IMG/VR virus record: IMGVR_UViG_3300035698_024459
Span: 1 to 62,531 of that record
Strand: one strand, 5' to 3'
DNA: 62,531 nucleotides
Origin: a virus
Shown here: positions 1 to 9,369 of the stretch, one piece after another
Numbering within the stretch: the first letter of the stretch is position 1
Layout of the letters: each line of letters begins with the position of its first letter
Program-made: the position numbers and the translations under genes
Notes under the pieces: model-generated
What the model saw: the letters and a program-made list of their open reading frames with translations, nothing else
What the model was told of the DNA's origin: nothing
The model's database searches: none

Positions 1-2
1 TG

Positions 3-413
3 TTACAGGGTGGTAATGTTGGTATAGGTGTTACTGATCCAGACGCAAAATTAGAAGTTAATGGTCAGGTAAAGATAACTCAAGGATCGCCAGCGGTAGA
101 TAGCGTATTGAGATCCGATGCTGTTGGATTAGGAACGTGGGCAACTCTAACCTCAATAACGGGAGTCGGAACAACTAAATTCGGAACAGAAAGTATTGGC
201 GACGCATCAAGTACAGTCAGTGTTACTTTCGGTGCAGCATTCGGAGATACAAGCTACGCTGTAACAGGATCTATTATGAATATCACAGACGGTACACCGT
301 CTCAGTATGCTTTTACTATTACAGCAAAATTAACTACCGGATTTACAGTTACACTTTCTGGAGATACCGATAGTGCAAATTATGATTTTGAATGGATGGC
401 AATACACGCCTAA
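3..413 (+). CDS. C-terminal part of a tail-fibre-like structural protein (5' end outside window)
   Basis: The frame is open from the first bases of the window, so the start lies upstream. About 136 residues are visible. Near the beginning is the motif GNVGIGVTDPDAKLEVNG, a signature very common in phage tail-fibre and host-recognition proteins just before a C-terminal domain. The rest is rich in Thr, Ser and Gly and looks beta-structured, without cysteines. The gene precedes a block of glycan-modifying enzymes and three more virion-type proteins, which fits a role in the adsorption apparatus. The exact product is inferred from this motif and composition only. Confidence 0.6.
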   Translation, partial: LQGGNVGIGVTDPDAKLEVNGQVKITQGSPAVDSVLRSDAVGLGTWATLTSITGVGTTKFGTESIGDASSTVSVTFGAAFGDTSYAVTGSIMNITDGTPSQYAFTITAKLTTGFTVTLSGDTDSANYDFEWMAIHA

Positions 414-484
414 ATAAACATTTCACATTTATAATATCAAAATCATTTATAGTATAATGAATACGATATTGAAGGAGTTTTCTT

Positions 485-1054
485 ATGAAAACAGAAGATT
501 TTATATTGCGTTTTATTGAAAAAAATGGTATATTAAGAGATAACAATTTTTATTTAGGTTTAAATTGGGATCAATGGAAAAACTTAGCTTCGATCTGCGG
601 AAAAATAGAATTCAATTGCGGAGGAAATAAAGAAGACTCTACAAAATGTTCTGGTGCTTATAGTGCATCGAACAAAGGATGCTGCACAGAATGTCGTTTA
701 ACAATGGGTTATCATTCAATACTTCCCAAAAATCTAATGCTTCTTCGAGAAATAGCAGATAGATTTGATTCAAAAACAGGTTTTTGGCGAGCAGAACCAG
801 ATCCTCGTACAAATAAACATTGCACATTACCATACGGATGGAGATCTCCCATCTGTTTAGGTTTTTATTGTAAAAACGATTTATCTGTAGTGGAAGATTC
901 TTTCCTTGATCTAATTACCGGTAAAATGCCATGGAATGTTTTTGTAGTGCAAACAATGTCTATGCATTTAAGATCTAAAAAAAATCCAAACAAAAAACAA
1001 TCTATTATAAGTGACGAAAATATTAATAGATTAACAAATACTATTGAAAAATAA
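485..1054 (+). CDS. Cysteine-rich protein of unknown function
   Basis: A 189-residue protein with a good ribosome binding site (AAGGAG) before the ATG. Nine cysteines are visible; six lie between residues 38 and 70 (C38, C45, C55, C66, C67, C70) and three more around residues 113-130. This spacing suggests a bound metal, either zinc or an iron-sulphur cluster, but I do not recognise the family. The N-terminal half is predicted helical. It sits between a tail-fibre end and the giant glycosyltransferase and probably shares their transcript. A candidate promoter sequence (TATAAT) lies between 413 and 485. Confidence 0.7.
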   Translation: MKTEDFILRFIEKNGILRDNNFYLGLNWDQWKNLASICGKIEFNCGGNKEDSTKCSGAYSASNKGCCTECRLTMGYHSILPKNLMLLREIADRFDSKTGFWRAEPDPRTNKHCTLPYGWRSPICLGFYCKNDLSVVEDSFLDLITGKMPWNVFVVQTMSMHLRSKKNPNKKQSIISDENINRLTNTIEK

Positions 1055-1073
1055 CTAAAAGTGAATCTAAAAA

Positions 1074-4000
1074 ATGATAAGTATTATTATTCCAACATAT
1101 AATCATGTAAAAGATTATCTACTGCCATGCGTAGATAGTATTATAAAATATACAAATTTAGAAGATGTCGAAGTTGTTATAATTGCAAATGGATGTAATG
1201 ATAATGCTCGTAAACATCTTGAGCTCTTAGGTAGTCCTTTTAAGTTTTTTTGGTTCAATAAAGCATTAGGTTATACTAAATCTATCAATGAAGGAATAAA
1301 AAGATCTAATGGAGAATATATTTTGCTTCTTAATGACGATATTGTTTTATTAGAACAACAGAAAAATTCATGGATTGATATATTAAAAAAACCTTTCATA
1401 GATAAAGATAAAACAGGCATAACTGGTCCTGTAAAATTTAATTGGGATTGTGCGGGGATAAACAGAACAGCAATAGCATTTTGGTGTGCGATGTTCAAAA
1501 GATCACTTGTGGATGAAATTGGTTTTTTAGATGAAATATTTAATCCGGGAATGGGAGAGGATGGAGATTTTTCAATAAAAGCAGAAATAAAAGGATATAA
1601 ATTAATCCAAGTTCCTATTGATCTTAATAATAATTTTAATACAGGATTAATAGATAATTCATTTCCTATCTTTCATAAAGGAAATGGAACATTTGTAAAC
1701 GAAAGTAAAAAAAATAAATATATCGAAAAAAACAATAAGATACTAGAAGAAAGATATGGGATTAAAGAAACAAAATCTATAGAAGAATTAAGTGAATTAG
1801 AAAAGATATATAAAGAATGTTCTAATCACTCATGTGATGTTAATGAATTGTTTCCTATCTTTAGGAAATACGCTTCAGAATGTAAACATATAACAGAATT
1901 CGGAGTAAGAGATGTTTTTTTTACTTATGCGTTTTTAGCTTCAAAACCAGAAAAAATGAAATCTTATGATATTTATACTTGCATTTTAATAAATAATGTA
2001 TACAGAGTTGCTAAAGAAAATAATATAGATTTTTCTTTTACCGAAAAAGATGTTTTAAAAGCAAATATAGAAGAAACAGATCTTTTGTTTATAGATACAA
2101 AACATACATATGATCAATTAGTGCAAGAACTAAAAATTCATTCAAATAAAGTAAAAAAGTATATATTAATGCATGACACTGAAAAATATGGATATCGGGG
2201 TGAAAACGGAGAAGATAAAGGATTAGTTTTGGCTATTGATGAATTCTTGGAAGAAAACAACCAATGGAAAAGGAGAGAAGTTATCAAAAAATCAAATGGA
2301 TTAACGGTATTGGAAAAGGTAAATAAAAAACCATTTATCAGTATAATAATCCCAACTCATAACCATTTAGAAGATGCTTTGAAGCCTTGTTTAGAAAAAG
2401 TATTTTCTTATACAGATTTAAGTAATAAAGAGATTATAGTTGTTCCTAATGGATGCACAGATGGTACTAGAGAATATTTAAAATCACTTGATGATAAGAT
2501 TAAAACGGTATGGCTTGATGAAGCAGGGGGTTATGTAACACCTATTAATGTTGGAATAAAAGAAAGTCAAGGAGATTTCGTTATTCTATTAGATAATGAT
2601 TCGTTTTTATTAGAACAGAATAAAAATGATTGGATAAATACATTGATGCTTCCATTTTCTAATAATAAAAAAACAGGAGCTTCTGGTCCATTTGCTCATC
2701 ATTATGAAGGACTTGGAGATATAATACATAGTGGATGTGCTATGTATAAAAAAGAAGTGTTAGATGAACTAAACGGATTAGATCCTATTTATGGATACGG
2801 ATATTTTTCAGATGTTGACTTAAGTCTTCGAATATCAAAACTCGGATATGATGTGGTTGGAGTTCCAAAAAATGAACATATTGAACAAAAATCACATAAT
2901 CTTTTCGAAATAAATTTCCCCATTTATCATTCTGGATCTTTTACAACAATGAATAAAATAAAAGATATTGATCTTATAAAAAGAAATAGGAAAATGTTGT
3001 ATGATAGACACTTATCTTTATTAAACAAAGATATAGATATTTCAATTATCATTCCAACATACAATCATTGTGATGATTTATTAAAACCGTGTATTGAAAG
3101 TATTATTAAATATACGGATTTATCTAATATAGAAATTTTAGTTTCTGCTAATGGATGTATAGATAATACTAAAGAATATATAGAGAGTCTTCCTTCAGAA
3201 ATAAGATTAATATGGAATGAAAAACAATTAGGTTTTCCTAAAGCCGTTAATGCCGCAATTAAAGAGGCAAAAGGAGAATATATTATCTTACTAAATAATG
3301 ATACTAAGATTCTTCCTAGTGCAACAAACAATTGGACCGAACAATTGAAAAGACCTTTTTTAGAAGAAGAAAATGTTGGAATTACTGGTCCATTAAAATT
3401 GCATGATGATTATGCTAATCATGAAACGTTGATTTTTTTCTGTGTAATGATGAAAAGTTCACTATTTGATGAAGTTGGGATTCTTGATGAAATGTTTTCT
3501 CCGGGAGGTGGTGAAGATATTGATATGTGTGTTAAAACAGTTCGAAAAGGCTATAGATTAATTCAAGTTCCACATAAAACTAGATTAAAGGTTGGAGAAA
3601 CTATAGAAGGAAATTTTACCAATGAAGGTGATTTTCCCATATATCACGCCGGTGAAGGAACTTTTTCTGCAGAAGAAATACCTGAATATGGTTCTAATGT
3701 TATTAAACAGAATGGAATGATTAATTTGAAAAGATACAATAAAAATATTAGATTGAATTTAGGATCAGGTGGAGAAAAGATATCAGGATATTTAAGTGTA
3801 GATAAAAACGATACAAGAGCAGCAATTGTTATGGATGTTTTTGATCTGGACTTTGAAGACGATTCTGTAGAAGAAATGATTTTATCTCATTTATTTGAAC
3901 ATATTAATCCTTATAGATCGATAGAATTATTACACAATCTATTCAAGTTTTTGAAACCTGGTGGAAAAATAATAATGGAACTTCCTGATATAGAAAAATT

Positions 4001-5510
4001 ATGTGAAAATTTCACAAAATCAAACAAAAAAGAAAGATACGGAATTTTAAATTGTATTTATGGAGCTGTTAATACAAAAGACGACAAGCAGGGAGATATA
4101 ACATCTCCTCATTTATGGGGATGGTATCCAGAGATTATATATGATCATCTAAGACAAGCAGGATTCGTAAATATAATATTTGGACCAGAACAAATTCCTC
4201 ATCCAGGATATAATTTTAGAGTAGAAGCAATAAAACCTGTTTCTACTATTTCGAATACAGAAGAAATCTTTTCTGAAGAATCTTTAAAAACAAATCAAAG
4301 TATTATTTATTTTCACGACAATTATGTTGTTAAACAATTCTATGAAGACGATATGTTGACAAACATCGAAGATTTTAAAGATAAAGAAAATAAGTTTTCT
4401 ATTTTTGAGAATCACAACAAAATGAATAATTTATTTGCGTCTGTAAGCAAACATGGGATTATGATTGAAAAAATAGATTATAATTTATGCAAAATGCCAA
4501 GAATGGATTTCAATCTAGGAAGCGAATACAATGTAGATGAAAAGAATATCAGAAGGATGTTGTTTACAATAGACTGCGAAGACATATGTGGTCAATTAGA
4601 TTGTATTGTAGAAGATTTGGATAAATGTAATATCGTTCACAAAGATGTTCACCCAGGAAATCTATTGTTTTCTGAAAGAGATAAAATTATAAAACTATTA
4701 GACTTCTCCTGGTCAACTGATAAAACAAACAAAAAAGATGGATCAGATAGTATATATATTAATAGAGTTTTCAGTATGGATGATCGAAAAGCAATCATCA
4801 TTATAAAAGAAAATATAATCAGAATTTCAGAATCTGTTAAAAAAGAATCAGAAAAACTTAAAAAAAGTTTCAAAAATGTTGCTGGGAAACATAATAATCC
4901 GAGTAATTTCGTAGGAGTTGGAAGAACATATCATCCAATTGATATTCCTTTATTTAGAGATGTTGATTTTTATCATTCAAATTGTAAACACGAATATCAA
5001 ACAATTAAAAATAATATTTCTGGAAATCCTAAAACAACATTAGATATTGGTTGTTCTCTTGGATATTTTACGTTCAATCTTATACGTGATTTTCGTATTA
5101 AAAAAGCAGTTGTATACGAACAAAACGAGGAAGTTAGAAACCTGTTAAATTCAATTAAAAAGATATATGCTCTTGATGAACTTGAGATTAATGATGTTTT
5201 TGATGAAGAAGAATCTATAAAACATACTTCGGATATTGTTATCTGGATGAATAGTCACATGTGGATTCATCAAGTATTCGGAGAAGAAAAAACAAATAAA
5301 ATAACTCAAAACATTATTGATAGTTCTAAAGAAGTATTCTTCCAAACAGCTGGCGATGATAGCGAGAGTACAGGAAAGATTATAACTCTAAAAAACAAAG
5401 AAGAAATAAAAGAAATGTTAAAACAATTAACATCAAAAGAAATTAGTTTTATAGAATCAACAACTCGACATAAAGGACTGAGGCATTTGTTTAAAATATA
5501 TAAACCATGA
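1074..5510 (+). CDS. Seven-module glycosyltransferase / methyltransferase / kinase-like fusion protein
   Basis: A 1478-residue protein that strings together enzymes normally encoded separately. Visible modules: GT2 glycosyltransferase (residues 1-240; start ISIIIPTYNH, acidic motif LLNDDIVLL); a CmcI-like SAM-methyltransferase-type domain (about 262-415; LLFIDTKHTYDQL, YILMHD); a second GT2 (about 422-640; ISIIIPTHNH, LLDNDSFLL); a third GT2 (about 655-880; LLNNDTKIL); a class I methyltransferase (about 890-1060; LNLGSGG, LSHLFEHI, LKPGGKI); a phosphotransferase-like domain (about 1100-1240; HKDVHPGN catalytic loop and LLDFSWS); and a C-terminal methyltransferase (about 1290-1478; TLDIGCSLGYF). 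The next gene begins inside its stop codon, so the two are translationally coupled. It probably assembles or decorates a glycan on the virion or host surface; the substrate is unknown. Base composition is very A+T rich. Confidence 0.85.
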   Translation: MISIIIPTYNHVKDYLLPCVDSIIKYTNLEDVEVVIIANGCNDNARKHLELLGSPFKFFWFNKALGYTKSINEGIKRSNGEYILLLNDDIVLLEQQKNSWIDILKKPFIDKDKTGITGPVKFNWDCAGINRTAIAFWCAMFKRSLVDEIGFLDEIFNPGMGEDGDFSIKAEIKGYKLIQVPIDLNNNFNTGLIDNSFPIFHKGNGTFVNESKKNKYIEKNNKILEERYGIKETKSIEELSELEKIYKECSNHSCDVNELFPIFRKYASECKHITEFGVRDVFFTYAFLASKPEKMKSYDIYTCILINNVYRVAKENNIDFSFTEKDVLKANIEETDLLFIDTKHTYDQLVQELKIHSNKVKKYILMHDTEKYGYRGENGEDKGLVLAIDEFLEENNQWKRREVIKKSNGLTVLEKVNKKPFISIIIPTHNHLEDALKPCLEKVFSYTDLSNKEIIVVPNGCTDGTREYLKSLDDKIKTVWLDEAGGYVTPINVGIKESQGDFVILLDNDSFLLEQNKNDWINTLMLPFSNNKKTGASGPFAHHYEGLGDIIHSGCAMYKKEVLDELNGLDPIYGYGYFSDVDLSLRISKLGYDVVGVPKNEHIEQKSHNLFEINFPIYHSGSFTTMNKIKDIDLIKRNRKMLYDRHLSLLNKDIDISIIIPTYNHCDDLLKPCIESIIKYTDLSNIEILVSANGCIDNTKEYIESLPSEIRLIWNEKQLGFPKAVNAAIKEAKGEYIILLNNDTKILPSATNNWTEQLKRPFLEEENVGITGPLKLHDDYANHETLIFFCVMMKSSLFDEVGILDEMFSPGGGEDIDMCVKTVRKGYRLIQVPHKTRLKVGETIEGNFTNEGDFPIYHAGEGTFSAEEIPEYGSNVIKQNGMINLKRYNKNIRLNLGSGGEKISGYLSVDKNDTRAAIVMDVFDLDFEDDSVEEMILSHLFEHINPYRSIELLHNLFKFLKPGGKIIMELPDIEKLCENFTKSNKKERYGILNCIYGAVNTKDDKQGDITSPHLWGWYPEIIYDHLRQAGFVNIIFGPEQIPHPGYNFRVEAIKPVSTISNTEEIFSEESLKTNQSIIYFHDNYVVKQFYEDDMLTNIEDFKDKENKFSIFENHNKMNNLFASVSKHGIMIEKIDYNLCKMPRMDFNLGSEYNVDEKNIRRMLFTIDCEDICGQLDCIVEDLDKCNIVHKDVHPGNLLFSERDKIIKLLDFSWSTDKTNKKDGSDSIYINRVFSMDDRKAIIIIKENIIRISESVKKESEKLKKSFKNVAGKHNNPSNFVGVGRTYHPIDIPLFRDVDFYHSNCKHEYQTIKNNISGNPKTTLDIGCSLGYFTFNLIRDFRIKKAVVYEQNEEVRNLLNSIKKIYALDELEINDVFDEEESIKHTSDIVIWMNSHMWIHQVFGEEKTNKITQNIIDSSKEVFFQTAGDDSESTGKIITLKNKEEIKEMLKQLTSKEISFIESTTRHKGLRHLFKIYKP

Positions 5511-7081
5511 AAACAATGTTTAATAAAAATTTAATAGTAGATGTTACTGCTTCCGTATCTACAAAAGATAGATATTTTAGTACATTGCCATCGTGTATAA
5601 TTTCTATCGCCAATCAAACGGTCAAACCTAAAAAGTTGATTATTTTCGACGATGGAGAACAAACGGATCTTCGAAAAGAACCGTTATATGTACATCTTTT
5701 TTCTCTTCTTGATCAACAAGGAATAAAATGGAATGTGTTGTTTGGAAAACAAAAAGGACAAGTGGCAAATCATCAGAGTATTCTGGAGATTACAAAAACA
5801 GAATTTATTTGGAGACTTGATGATGATAATATTGCTGAAGCAAATGTCTTAGAAAATCTTATGCGTGAAATGGATGATGATGATGTTGGTGCTGTCGCAG
5901 GATTAGTATTAGATCCAAAAAATCAAATTAATGTTAATCATCATTTTTCACATAATAAGATTGAAGATATATTTTTAGCACAAAATATGCAATGGTTTCA
6001 ACATGCAGACAGTAGTACAAAAGAAGCAGAGCATCTATATAGTAGTTTCCTTTATAGGAAAAATGCAGCACAGCATGGATATTGTAAATATCTATCTCCA
6101 GCTGGACATAGAGAAGAAACTATTTTTACGCACGAAATGCATAGAGCAGGATGGAAATTACTAGTTAATCCAAATATAATAACTTGGCATTTTCGTTCTC
6201 CGTCTGGAGGCATCAGATCATATGACGATAAAAAGTTCTGGGAAAATGATGATAAGATATTCTCTGAAAAAATGAAATTATGGAATGAAAACGCAGAAGA
6301 GAAGATTCCAGTTGTTCTTGACTGTGGACTAGGAGATCATTTGGCTTTCGCTTCTGTTTTAAGAGAATATCCCAAAGAACATAAAAAATTGATTATCGCA
6401 AACTGCTATCAAGAAGTATTTAAGGATTTTGATGTTGATCTAATTAGTATTGAACAAGCAAAAAATATTTATAATGATATAGAAAAATTCAACACATATA
6501 AATGGATGATAGAATATAAAGGAAAAATAAATTTAAAAGAAGCATTCAGAGAAATGTATTTCGACAAAGCAGAAATGACTCCTCATATATGTCGTTCAAT
6601 TGATTTAAGCGAAGTAGACCAGAAGACCGTTGTGATTTCTCCATATTCAAAGAAAATGAGGAATGGAAACAAATATAATCCAAAAGATTATCCTTGGTGG
6701 AGTTATGTAGTAGGAGCTTTGAAGCATAATGGATATAAAGTAATACAAATTGGAACTAAAGGAGAAGATCCACTGGGATCAACTGAATTCCTTCAAGATC
6801 TTAATCTTAAAGATTTAGAAAAAGTTATTAAAAAATGTTTAGTTTGGATATCTGTAGATAATTTCATGGGTCATTTCGGTCATTACATAGATAAACCAGG
6901 AATTGTTATTTGGGGTAAAAGTGATCCAGAGATATTTGGATATGAAGAAAATATTAATATACTAAAAGATAGAAAGTGTTTAAGAGAAAATCAGTTTGGT
7001 CTTTGGGAAGAAGAAGAACAAGATCCCAATGTTTTTGTAGGACCGTTACAGATCGTAGATAAAATCCTAGAATTCAAATAA
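5507..7081 (+). CDS. Two-domain glycosyltransferase (GT2 plus GT9-like)
   Basis: A 524-residue protein starting in an ATGA overlap with the preceding fusion protein. The N-terminal half resembles GT2 enzymes: a nucleotide-binding start (VDVTASVSTKDR), the acidic motif WRLDDDN near residue 105, and a likely catalytic segment around SPAGHREETIF. The C-terminal half (about 270-520) resembles GT9 heptosyltransferases: VVISPYSKK, a DLNLKDLEKVI helix, then SVDNFMGHFGHYIDKPGIVIWG, which matches the usual sugar-nucleotide binding region. It likely works with the upstream multi-domain protein on the same glycan. Substrate specificity cannot be read from sequence. Confidence 0.8.
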   Translation: MKTMFNKNLIVDVTASVSTKDRYFSTLPSCIISIANQTVKPKKLIIFDDGEQTDLRKEPLYVHLFSLLDQQGIKWNVLFGKQKGQVANHQSILEITKTEFIWRLDDDNIAEANVLENLMREMDDDDVGAVAGLVLDPKNQINVNHHFSHNKIEDIFLAQNMQWFQHADSSTKEAEHLYSSFLYRKNAAQHGYCKYLSPAGHREETIFTHEMHRAGWKLLVNPNIITWHFRSPSGGIRSYDDKKFWENDDKIFSEKMKLWNENAEEKIPVVLDCGLGDHLAFASVLREYPKEHKKLIIANCYQEVFKDFDVDLISIEQAKNIYNDIEKFNTYKWMIEYKGKINLKEAFREMYFDKAEMTPHICRSIDLSEVDQKTVVISPYSKKMRNGNKYNPKDYPWWSYVVGALKHNGYKVIQIGTKGEDPLGSTEFLQDLNLKDLEKVIKKCLVWISVDNFMGHFGHYIDKPGIVIWGKSDPEIFGYEENINILKDRKCLRENQFGLWEEEEQDPNVFVGPLQIVDKILEFK

Positions 7082-7165
7082 AGGAAAATCTATCTTTTTT
7101 ATTGTAAAAAACAATATACTCCTTGACTTTTAATAGTGGTCCTTCGGACGGAGGAGACGATTGAT

Positions 7166-8254
7166 ATGGCTCGTTTTAATCAAGGTAGAATCTTTCGCAA
7201 AAATGCGACCTTTACAGCAGGCACTTCTATAGCTTCGACTAAACTTGGTCAAGTTAATTTCATATCCGTTTCAAGTGCTAAAGTCAATCTTCCAGTAAGC
7301 ACAAAAGCTGATGAAGGCGATTATATCATTGTAGCTGCCAATGGCGTAAATGTGGTTAAAGTTATATCGAAATCAGGGGAATCGGAAACCACACTAGCTA
7401 CATTAAACAATTCCGCAATGCAATTTAATAGAGTTCCTACTTCTGGATCATGGGTTGGTTTAGATCTACAGGGAGGAGATGCTACATCACAAAATTTCTT
7501 CAAAAGTATATCTGCCGATGCTGGTGAAACTGTTGTTGCTGACAATCCTAGTGATACAGCTAATATATTAGGAGGTACACAAGTAAATACATATAGTTCA
7601 GGAGATACATTAAGAATTAATGTAGAAAAATATGGAGTAAAAAGAGATGCAACTGGAGATATTGTATTTAGAGAAGCTACATTATTAAATAATGTAGATG
7701 GATTATCACATACTTTGTCTGCCGTAGGAACAACATTTCCAACGGGAACAACACAAAGTGTTGAACTTTCACCTAAAAGAAGTAATGTATCTTCCGTAGA
7801 TAATTTAGGTCTTCGATTTGGAAAAATTAGTAAAATAAAAGGAAAAGTTTATATTAATCTTACGAATACAAATATATCACAATCAATGACATCTATTAAT
7901 CATGTTTTTAATTTTAATTTAAAAGCTATTTTAGGAAAAGAAACTGATACGAATTTTACTACAAATATAATTTCTGAATCTTTTACTGTTGGTATAAATA
8001 GTAGTTTTGGTACACTTCTTCCTGGTAAAGGGACAACTGTAACAGAAACTTTTTCTTTTGAAAGAACGGGACCATCAATAGATCAGTTATCAAGAAACAT
8101 TACAAACGGATGGGCACTGAGAGATGAATTAACGGATATGTTATGTGTTGGAAAAGGACAGAGAGGAGGAACAACTGTTCCTGCAGTTAATCAAATTGTT
8201 ATTGAAGTAACTTCTCAAAAAGCATATAATACACTTGTACAAAGAAGTGGGTAA
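7166..8254 (+). CDS. Virion-type repeat-family protein, paralogue 1
   Basis: A 362-residue protein. I place the start at 7166 because GGAGGAG lies at a good distance before this ATG and MARFNQGRIFRKNATF aligns with the starts of the next two genes; an upstream in-frame start at 7136 would add ten unrelated residues. The first 110 residues are a beta-rich module (VNLPVSTKADEGDYIIV) shared with both neighbours. A second shared stretch reads YGVKRDATGDIVFREATLLNN near residue 160. The C-terminal part differs among the three. It is presumably a fibre, decoration or adsorption protein; the class is inferred from context. Confidence 0.7.
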   Translation: MARFNQGRIFRKNATFTAGTSIASTKLGQVNFISVSSAKVNLPVSTKADEGDYIIVAANGVNVVKVISKSGESETTLATLNNSAMQFNRVPTSGSWVGLDLQGGDATSQNFFKSISADAGETVVADNPSDTANILGGTQVNTYSSGDTLRINVEKYGVKRDATGDIVFREATLLNNVDGLSHTLSAVGTTFPTGTTQSVELSPKRSNVSSVDNLGLRFGKISKIKGKVYINLTNTNISQSMTSINHVFNFNLKAILGKETDTNFTTNIISESFTVGINSSFGTLLPGKGTTVTETFSFERTGPSIDQLSRNITNGWALRDELTDMLCVGKGQRGGTTVPAVNQIVIEVTSQKAYNTLVQRSG

Positions 8255-8262
8255 TTATAATA

Positions 8263-9369
8263 ATGGCTAAATTTAAAAATGGTTTTATTCATAAAAATGC
8301 TGAAATATTTGCAAGCAGAAATATTACTTTAACATTAACTGGTGCATCTAAACAAATTAATTTCATTCAAGCAATTGCAAACATTGATGTTGTTCTTCCT
8401 ACTGCTTCTGCAGGTTCATTTTTTGAAATATCTAATATTGGAAGTGGAGGATTTGATATTTCAGTTAAGCTTCCATCTACTAGCGGAACAATCGGTACAG
8501 TAAAAGACGAACAAACAAAATCTTACATTTCAAGTAGCGCAACATGGATCCAACTTAAGGAATCTTCTGGATTATCAAATAATCTTTTTCAAAAAATAAC
8601 AACTGATTCAGGGACTGTAGCTGCACATACAAGTAGTGATATATTAAAAATTAATGGTGGAAATTATAGTACAGCAGTAGTTGATACTGGAAATATAAAA
8701 ATAACTCCTGATGCAAATAAATATGAAGTAAAAAGAGATGTTACTGGACAAACTCTTTTTACTGGTTGTAGTTTTTTAAATAATTCATCATCTACTTGGA
8801 ATACAAGTCTTAATTCTGATACTTTTACGAAAACTCCAATTAAAGTTGATACAATAAATATAAACACAGAAACAAGTAACACGATAAACGCAACTGGTGA
8901 AAAATTTGGTGGATCTTTTTTTTATAGAAATGATATAATAATAAAATCAAAAGTATTACTTTTAGTTTCTGGTGTAAAATCTACAGGAGATTCCACATAT
9001 AAAGTCAGTAATAGCCCAATTATATATCAAGACATTAAAGCTAAATTTTTTAATAAAACAGGGCTTTCTACAACATTTACCGATACTAATATAAAACGTT
9101 CTCCAAAATTTTCTTTTACAGTTACCAGACCTGTAACAGGAACAACATCAGTATCCGCTTATGCGATAAACACTTCAACAATTAATATAGGAAAGGAATC
9201 TAATCAAACAAATTCAAATAATATTCTTTTATCATTAAAATTAAAAATGGATATAGAAAATCTTTCTATGAAAAGTTTTAGTTTGTCGTCTAGACAAGAA
9301 ATTAATTCTATAAATATGTCTATCAGGCATAAAATATTAAAAAGAACATATATGGCAAGGATTGGATAA
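8263..9369 (+). CDS. Virion-type repeat-family protein, paralogue 2
   Basis: A 368-residue paralogue of the preceding and following genes. It begins MAKFKNGFIHKNAEIF, has the shared N-terminal beta module (IDVVLPTASAGSFFEI) and the KYEVKRDVTGQTLFTG segment near residue 155. No cysteine clusters, membrane segments or catalytic motifs are seen. It follows its paralogue after eight bases and ends immediately before the next start, so the three are one transcription unit produced by tandem duplication. Probably a virion surface protein. Confidence 0.7.
   Translation: MAKFKNGFIHKNAEIFASRNITLTLTGASKQINFIQAIANIDVVLPTASAGSFFEISNIGSGGFDISVKLPSTSGTIGTVKDEQTKSYISSSATWIQLKESSGLSNNLFQKITTDSGTVAAHTSSDILKINGGNYSTAVVDTGNIKITPDANKYEVKRDVTGQTLFTGCSFLNNSSSTWNTSLNSDTFTKTPIKVDTININTETSNTINATGEKFGGSFFYRNDIIIKSKVLLLVSGVKSTGDSTYKVSNSPIIYQDIKAKFFNKTGLSTTFTDTNIKRSPKFSFTVTRPVTGTTSVSAYAINTSTINIGKESNQTNSNNILLSLKLKMDIENLSMKSFSLSSRQEINSINMSIRHKILKRTYMARIG

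Noticed and set aside
7101-7165. GTC-CTTCG-GAC hairpin before paralogue 1 as a terminator
   Set aside because: Only three pairs and no T-run; it overlaps the ribosome binding region.
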